Source: Streptomyces sp. NBC_01275
Lineage (GTDB): Bacteria; Actinomycetota; Actinomycetes; Streptomycetales; Streptomycetaceae
DNA: 64,000 bases
NCBI RefSeq assembly: GCF_026340655.1
Contig: NZ_JAPEOZ010000001.1
Coordinates: 7,068,001-7,132,000, forward strand
Direction: 5' to 3'
Shown here: piece by piece, positions 59,527 through 64,000 of the stretch
How the letters are laid out: every line of letters starts with the position of its first letter
Position numbering within the stretch: the stretch's first letter is position 1
Made by a program: the position numbers and the translations under genes
The notes under the pieces: model-generated
Told to the model about the DNA's origin: nothing
Database searches by the model: none
Seen by the model: the letters and a program-made list of their open reading frames with translations, nothing else

Positions 59527-60687
59527 ATGGGTGCCGTGACGGATGGACAGGGTCGACGAACGACAGAGAGGCTGGTCACGGCGGTGCCATGGAGGAGCCG
59601 GAGAGGAGGAGCCGCACACGTGTCGCTGTTCTGGCGGATCTTCGCCCTGAACGCCGTCGGTCTGGCCGCGGCCGCCGCGCTGCTGCTGGGCCCGGTCACC
59701 GTGTCCACTCCGGTCCGGCCGGGCGAGGCGCTCGTCGTAGCGGCGGGGCTGGTCGCACTGCTGGCCGTCAACGCCGTCGTGCTGCGGGTCGGACTGGCTC
59801 CGCTGGGACGGCTGGGCCGGGCCATGGCCGACGCGGACCTGCTGCGCCCAGGGGCCCGTGCCGTGGTCTCCGGGCCGGTGGAGACGGCCCAGCTGATCAC
59901 GACGTACAACGCGATGCTCGACCGGCTGGAGGCCGAGCGCGCCGCCAGCGTGGCCAGGGCGCTGTCCGCTCAGGAACGCGAGCGCCATCGCATCGCCCGC
60001 GAGCTCCACGACGAGGTCGGGCAGACCCTGACCGCCGTGCTCCTCCAGCTCAAGCACGTCGCCGAGCGGGCTCCACGGGACCTGCGTGAGGAGGTGGGGC
60101 AGGCCCAGGAAGCCACCCGGGCCGGCCTCGACGAGATCCGCCGTATCGCCCGCCGGCTGCGCCCCGGCGTCCTGGACGAGCTCGGGCTGCTCAGCGCGCT
60201 GCGTTCGCTCGCGGCCGAGTTCACCACGCATGGCCTGTCGGTGCGCCACGACCTGCACACCGATCTGCCCCCGCTGACCGAGGAGACGGAACTCGTGCTC
60301 TACCGCGTCGCCCAGGAAGCCCTCACCAACACCGCCCGGCACGCCGGCGCCGACCGCGCCGAACTCCGCCTCCACCCGGTCGCCGACGGCGTCGAACTCG
60401 TCGTACGGGACAACGGCAGGGGCATCGGTACGGCGACGGAGGAGGGCGCCGGCATCGCGGGGATGCGCGAACGGGCCCTGCTGATCGGCGCGACCCTCAC
60501 CCTCGCCTCGGTGGCGACCGGCGGTGACGGGGTCGGCGGGAACGGCGGGAACGGCGGGGTCGTCAGGGACGGAGGGGTCGTCAGGGACGGAGGGGTCGTC
60601 GGGAGCGGCCGGGGGACCGTCGTACGGCTGAGGAGCGCGGCGAAGCCGGGGACGGCTGTGGATCCGGTCGCCCTCGGAGGACGCTGA
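59527..60687 (+). CDS. NarL-type sensor histidine kinase
   Basis: The 386-residue kinase has one or two membrane helices (IFALNAVGLAAAAALLLGPV; LVVAAGLVALLAVNAVVL), a HAMP-like linker, HisKA_3 with the His in RHRIARELHDEVGQTL, and HATPase motifs (QEALTNTARHAG, DNGRGIG). A Gly/Val-rich tandem insert (GGVVRDGGVVRDGGVVG) sits near the C-terminus. ATG 59527 is preferred, though GTG 59617 nearby also opens in frame and is close to the first helix. Its stop overlaps the response regulator by 1 bp (TGATG). Confidence 0.88.
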   Translation: MGAVTDGQGRRTTERLVTAVPWRSRRGGAAHVSLFWRIFALNAVGLAAAAALLLGPVTVSTPVRPGEALVVAAGLVALLAVNAVVLRVGLAPLGRLGRAMADADLLRPGARAVVSGPVETAQLITTYNAMLDRLEAERAASVARALSAQERERHRIARELHDEVGQTLTAVLLQLKHVAERAPRDLREEVGQAQEATRAGLDEIRRIARRLRPGVLDELGLLSALRSLAAEFTTHGLSVRHDLHTDLPPLTEETELVLYRVAQEALTNTARHAGADRAELRLHPVADGVELVVRDNGRGIGTATEEGAGIAGMRERALLIGATLTLASVATGGDGVGGNGGNGGVVRDGGVVRDGGVVGSGRGTVVRLRSAAKPGTAVDPVALGGR

Positions 60688-61409
60688 TGTCCGACGAGAC
60701 GCGACCCGGCTCGGCGGTGCGATCGGGCTCGCCGACCCGCGTGCTGCTCGCCGACGACCACACGCTCGTACGGCGGGGGGTGCGGCTGATTCTGGACGGG
60801 GAGCCGGATCTGACGGTGGTGGCCGAGGCCGGGGACGGGGCCGAGGCGGTCGAGCGGGCCCGGGCCGGGGACGTCGATCTGGCGGTCCTCGACGTGGCGA
60901 TGCCCCGGATGACCGGTCTCCAGGCGGCCCGCGAGCTCTCCCGCAGACTGCCCGACCTGCGCATCCTCATCCTCACCATGTACGACAACGAGCAGTACTT
61001 CTTCGAGGCCCTCAAGGCCGGGGCCGGCGGTTACGTCCTGAAGTCCGTCGCGGACCGCGACCTCGTCGAGGCGTGCCGGGCGGTGGTGCGCGACGAGCCG
61101 TTCATCTACCCGGGCGCGGAGCGGGCCCTCGTGCGCTCGTATCTGGAGCGGCTGCACCGCGGTGAGGGCGTGGGCGGTAGCGGAGGCGGCGGTGTGGACG
61201 GGCTGCCCGAGCGGCCCATCACCGAGCGCGAGGAGGAGATCCTGAAGCTCGTCGCCGAGGGCTTCACCTCCCGGGAGATCGGCGCGCTGCTGTACATCAG
61301 CGCCAAGACGGTCGAACGCCACCGCGCCAACCTCCTGGCCAAGCTCGGCATGCGCGACCGTCTGGAACTGACCCGGTACGCCATCCGGGTCGGCCTCATC
61401 GACCCCTGA
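60687..61409 (+). CDS. NarL/LuxR-type response regulator
   Basis: The 240-residue regulator has a receiver (acidic pair in LLADDHTLV, phospho-acceptor Asp in LAVLDVAMPRMTGLQ, Lys in YVLKSVADRDL) and a LuxR-type helix-turn-helix (ITEREEEILKLVAEGFTSRE, YISAKTVERHRANLLAKLGM). A Gly-rich hinge separates the domains. It partners the kinase upstream. No target gene is suggested by context, since miaB downstream is a housekeeping gene. Confidence 0.9.
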   Translation: MSDETRPGSAVRSGSPTRVLLADDHTLVRRGVRLILDGEPDLTVVAEAGDGAEAVERARAGDVDLAVLDVAMPRMTGLQAARELSRRLPDLRILILTMYDNEQYFFEALKAGAGGYVLKSVADRDLVEACRAVVRDEPFIYPGAERALVRSYLERLHRGEGVGGSGGGGVDGLPERPITEREEEILKLVAEGFTSREIGALLYISAKTVERHRANLLAKLGMRDRLELTRYAIRVGLIDP

Positions 61410-61470
61410 GGCCCCGGGCCTCCCCGAGGCACCGGGGTGGGGCTCTCCGTGGACCGCCTACCCTTGAGGA

Positions 61471-63000
61471 ATGACCAGCAGCAGCGACCGGAGCCTCGCA
61501 GTGGACGTTCACGCACCCAAGAGCTACGAAATCCGCACCTACGGGTGCCAGATGAACGTCCACGACTCCGAGCGATTGTCCGGGCTGCTCGAAGACGCCG
61601 GGTATGTGCGCGCCCCCGAGGGGTCGGACGGCGACGCGGACGTCGTCGTCTTCAACACCTGCGCGGTGCGCGAGAACGCCGACAACCGGCTGTACGGCAA
61701 CCTCGGTCGGCTCGCGCCCCGGAAGGCCTCGCGCCCGGGCATGCAGATCGCGGTCGGCGGCTGCCTCGCCCAGAAGGACCGCGACACCATCGTGAAGAGG
61801 GCGCCCTGGGTGGACGTCGTCTTCGGCACGCACAACATCGGCAAGCTGCCGGTCCTGCTGGAACGCGCGCGCGTGCAGGAAGAGGCGCAGGTCGAGATCG
61901 CGGAGTCCCTGGAGGCCTTCCCCTCCACGCTGCCCACCCGCCGCGAGAGCGCCTACGCGGCCTGGGTGTCGATCTCCGTCGGCTGCAACAACACGTGCAC
62001 CTTCTGCATCGTCCCGGCGCTGCGCGGCAAGGAGAAGGACCGCCGCACCGGCGACATCCTCGCCGAGATCGACGCGCTGGTCGGCGAGGGCGTCTCCGAG
62101 ATCACCCTGCTCGGCCAGAACGTCAACGCCTACGGCTCCGACATCGGCGACCGCGAGGCCTTCAGCAAGCTGCTGCGCGCGTGCGGCGCGATCGAGGGCC
62201 TGGAGCGCGTCCGCTTCACCTCCCCACACCCGCGAGACTTCACCGACGACGTCATCGCCGCCATGGCCGAGACGCCCAACGTGATGCCGCAGCTGCACAT
62301 GCCCCTGCAGTCCGGCTCGGACCCGGTGCTGAAGGCGATGCGCCGCTCCTACCGGCAGGACCGTTACCTCGGGATCATCGAGAAGGTCCGCGCCGCGATC
62401 CCGCACGCGGCGATCACCACCGACATCATCGTGGGCTTCCCCGGCGAGACCGAGGAGGACTTCGAGCAGACCCTGCACGTCGTGCGCGAGGCCCGCTTCG
62501 CCCAGGCCTTCACCTTCCAGTACTCCAAGCGCCCCGGCACCCCGGCCGCGACCATGGAGAACCAGATTCCCAAGGAGGTCGTCCAGGCGCGCTACGAGCG
62601 TCTCGTCGCCCTTCAGGAGGAGATCTCCTGGGCGGAGAACAAGAAGCAGGTCGGCCGCACCCTGGAGCTGATGGTGGCCGAGGGCGAGGGCCGCAAGGAC
62701 GGCGCCACCCACCGCCTCTCCGGCCGCGCCCCCGACAACCGCCTGGTCCACTTCACCAAGCCGGAGCAGGAGGTGCGCCCCGGCGACGTCGTCACCGTGG
62801 AGATCACGTACGCCGCCCCGCACCACCTCCTCGCCGAGGGCGCCACCCTGGACGTGCGCCGCACGCGCGCGGGGGACGCCTGGGAGAAGCGCACCGCCGA
62901 GAAGGCGGCGAAGCCGGCCGGCGTGCTGCTGGGCCTGCCCAAGATCGGCGTCCCCGCGCCGCTCCCGGTCGCCACGGGCAGCGGCTGCGGCTGCGACTGA
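61471..63000 (+). CDS. miaB: tRNA-2-methylthio-N6-dimethylallyladenosine synthase MiaB
   Basis: This 509-residue radical-SAM enzyme converts i6A37 to ms2i6A in tRNAs reading codons starting with U. Cysteine sites are [22 protein letters not shown] and GGCLAQK for the auxiliary cluster, and GCNNTCTFC for the SAM cluster. The TRAM domain is at about 385-450, and a Cys-rich tail follows (GSGCGCD). ATG 61471 is used. It lies about 60 bp after the response regulator and is separated from the next gene by a repeat-rich gap. Confidence 0.95.
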   Translation: MTSSSDRSLAVDVHAPKSYEIRTYGCQMNVHDSERLSGLLEDAGYVRAPEGSDGDADVVVFNTCAVRENADNRLYGNLGRLAPRKASRPGMQIAVGGCLAQKDRDTIVKRAPWVDVVFGTHNIGKLPVLLERARVQEEAQVEIAESLEAFPSTLPTRRESAYAAWVSISVGCNNTCTFCIVPALRGKEKDRRTGDILAEIDALVGEGVSEITLLGQNVNAYGSDIGDREAFSKLLRACGAIEGLERVRFTSPHPRDFTDDVIAAMAETPNVMPQLHMPLQSGSDPVLKAMRRSYRQDRYLGIIEKVRAAIPHAAITTDIIVGFPGETEEDFEQTLHVVREARFAQAFTFQYSKRPGTPAATMENQIPKEVVQARYERLVALQEEISWAENKKQVGRTLELMVAEGEGRKDGATHRLSGRAPDNRLVHFTKPEQEVRPGDVVTVEITYAAPHHLLAEGATLDVRRTRAGDAWEKRTAEKAAKPAGVLLGLPKIGVPAPLPVATGSGCGCD

Positions 63001-63180
63001 CCTCGGGACGCCTTAACGCGGTGCCTTAAAGGGGTGCCCTTAGCGGTGCCTCAAAGGGGTGCCTCAAGGACTGGGTTTCCGGGGCGCGCATTAAAGGGGC
63101 CGGGTTCCCGGGGCGCGCCTGGAAGGGACTTGGTTCCCGGAGTGCCTTATAGGGCTGGGTACGGGGTTACGCTGCCGATC
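63001..63180. repeat. degenerate tandem repeats between miaB and the extradiol-type gene
   Basis: Two types of unit alternate. GGTGCCTTAAAGGGGTGCC and CGGTGCCTCAAAGGGGTGCC occur near 63020-63065. CCGGGTTCCCGGGGCGCGC and related GGGTTTCCGGGGCGCGC units occur near 63073-63120, with TTGGTTCCCGGAGTGCC further on. They start right after the miaB stop. Confidence 0.8.
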
Positions 63181-63897
63181 ATGCTTGTCGCCGCCGCAGT
63201 CTGCCCCTGCCCGCCCCTTCTCGTGCCCGAGGTCGCCGCGGGCGCCGCACCCGAGCTGGACACCGCGCGTGCCGCCTGTTCCGACGCGCTGGCGGTGCTG
63301 GCGGCCGCCCGGCCGGACCGGCTCGTGGTGGTCGGACCCGCCGAGCGGTCGGGGCGCGGCCCGCACCCGGAGGGGACGCCGGGCTCGTTCCGCGGCTTCG
63401 GCGTGGACCTCGCCGTACGGCTGGGCCGGGGCGAACCGGACCCGTCGGCCGAGGGCGCGCTGCCGCCCTCCCTCGCCGTCGCCGCCTGGCTGCTGGAGCG
63501 GACCGGGTGGTCGGCCGCCCCGATCGAGGGACTCGGGGTGGGGGAGCCGCTCGCTCCCGAGCGGTGCGTCGAGGCCGGACGGGACATCGGCGCGCGGCCG
63601 GGGCGGATCGCGCTGCTGGTGATGGGCGACGGCAGCGCCTGCCGGACGCTGAAGGCCCCCGGATATCTCGACGAGCGCGCCGCGCCCTTCGACGCGGCGG
63701 TCGCCCGGGCGCTGGGCGCGGCGGACGTGGCCGCCCTCAAGGCGCTGGACACCGAGCCGGCACAGGAACTGAAGGCCTCGGGCCGGGCGCCCTGGCAGGT
63801 GCTCGCGGGCGCCGCCGAGGGTGCCGGGCTGGCCGGCGAGCTGCTGTACGAGGACGCGCCGTACGGCGTGGGATACGTGGTCGCGACCTGGTCCTAG
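63181..63897 (+). CDS. class III extradiol dioxygenase-like protein
   Basis: The 238-residue protein starts MLVAAAVCPCPPLLVPEVAA and resembles the subunit-B-type class III extradiol ring-cleavage dioxygenase fold often found directly downstream of miaB in actinobacteria. Expected iron ligands are not obvious in this copy, so activity is uncertain. Residues of note are MGDGSACRTLKAPGYLDERA in the middle and YEDAPYGVGYVVATW at the end. ATG 63181 lies after a repeat-rich gap, and the gene is followed by a 15-bp tandem array. Confidence 0.75.
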   Translation: MLVAAAVCPCPPLLVPEVAAGAAPELDTARAACSDALAVLAAARPDRLVVVGPAERSGRGPHPEGTPGSFRGFGVDLAVRLGRGEPDPSAEGALPPSLAVAAWLLERTGWSAAPIEGLGVGEPLAPERCVEAGRDIGARPGRIALLVMGDGSACRTLKAPGYLDERAAPFDAAVARALGAADVAALKALDTEPAQELKASGRAPWQVLAGAAEGAGLAGELLYEDAPYGVGYVVATWS

Positions 63898-63966
63898 CCG
63901 ACTTGGTCCTCACCGGACTGGTCCCAGCTGATCTGGTCCTCACCGGTCTGGTCCTCGCTGGTCTGG
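63889..63966. repeat. ~15-bp tandem array after the extradiol-type gene
   Basis: CTGGTCCTCACCGGT and variants (CTGGTCCCAGCTGAT, CTGGTCCTCGCTGGT) repeat four to five times. The array starts within the last codons of the upstream gene. Sequence to 64000 shows nothing else. Confidence 0.88.
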
Positions 63967-64000
63967 TGAAACGGCGGACGGCCGCGAGCGTTTCCGCTCC

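Noticed and set aside
63073..63120. GC-rich inverted-looking units after miaB considered as a terminator
   Set aside because: They are repeated rather than forming one clear stem, and no defined hairpin could be fixed by eye.

Overview
The window reads as a high-GC actinomycete chromosome, almost certainly a Streptomyces. Codon third positions are strongly G/C, GTG and TTG starts are common, and the gene order osaA-osaB-ftsK-rimO-pgsA-cinA-clgR-dpsB, then nei-lhr, recA-recX, gluABCD/gluRK and miaB matches from memory the core region around SCO5745-SCO5790 of S. coelicolor. No database was consulted, so names rest on motifs and remembered synteny.

Layout. 1-2830: 3' part of a 23S rRNA, a 5S rRNA with its terminator, a degenerate DegT-like aminotransferase and a tRNA-Thr(GGT). 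2.9-12.4 kb: a SpoIIE-type phosphatase facing the giant poly-HAMP hybrid kinase OsaA and its orphan regulator OsaB. 12.5-20.4 kb: ftsK, a RodZ-like HTH membrane protein, then rimO-pgsA-cinA (overlapping), clgR and dpsB. 20.85-26.82 kb: a 5,962-bp Tn3-family transposon with 46-bp inverted repeats and a 5-bp GTTTT target duplication. It has a frameshifted tnpA, a resolvase, and a cargo pair: a short-chain dehydrogenase and an XRE/MmyB-type regulator. 27-39.4 kb: a second SDR, an Fpg/Nei glycosylase, the large helicase Lhr, an AraC-azlC-azlD cluster, a terpene-cyclase-like unknown, DUF3046, an AI-2E-type exporter and a membrane protein. 39.5-45 kb: recA with a LexA box, recX, an ArsR regulator with a perfect palindromic operator, and an FtsX-type permease. 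45.1-48.3 kb: cysteine dioxygenase plus rhodanese behind a cysteine-rich leader peptide, then an FAD monooxygenase. 48.3-54.1 kb: the glutamate transporter gluABCD, divergent from the two-component pair gluRK. 54.2-64 kb: an orphan TAXI binding protein, a MazG-like protein, a large lipoprotein, a KhtTU-like cation antiporter pair, a NarL-type two-component system, miaB and a class III extradiol dioxygenase-like protein.

How the genes work together. The backbone is housekeeping: translation (rRNA, tRNA, RimO, MiaB), chromosome segregation and repair (FtsK, RecA/RecX, Lhr, Nei), stress and osmotic control (OsaAB, ClgR, DpsB, the SpoIIE phosphatase) and glutamate uptake with its own sensor. The clearest accessory DNA is the transposon. 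Its neighbours on both sides are G/T-rich low-complexity sequence. A recurring oddity is short imperfect tandem arrays (8-21 bp units) just downstream of stop codons at many loci.
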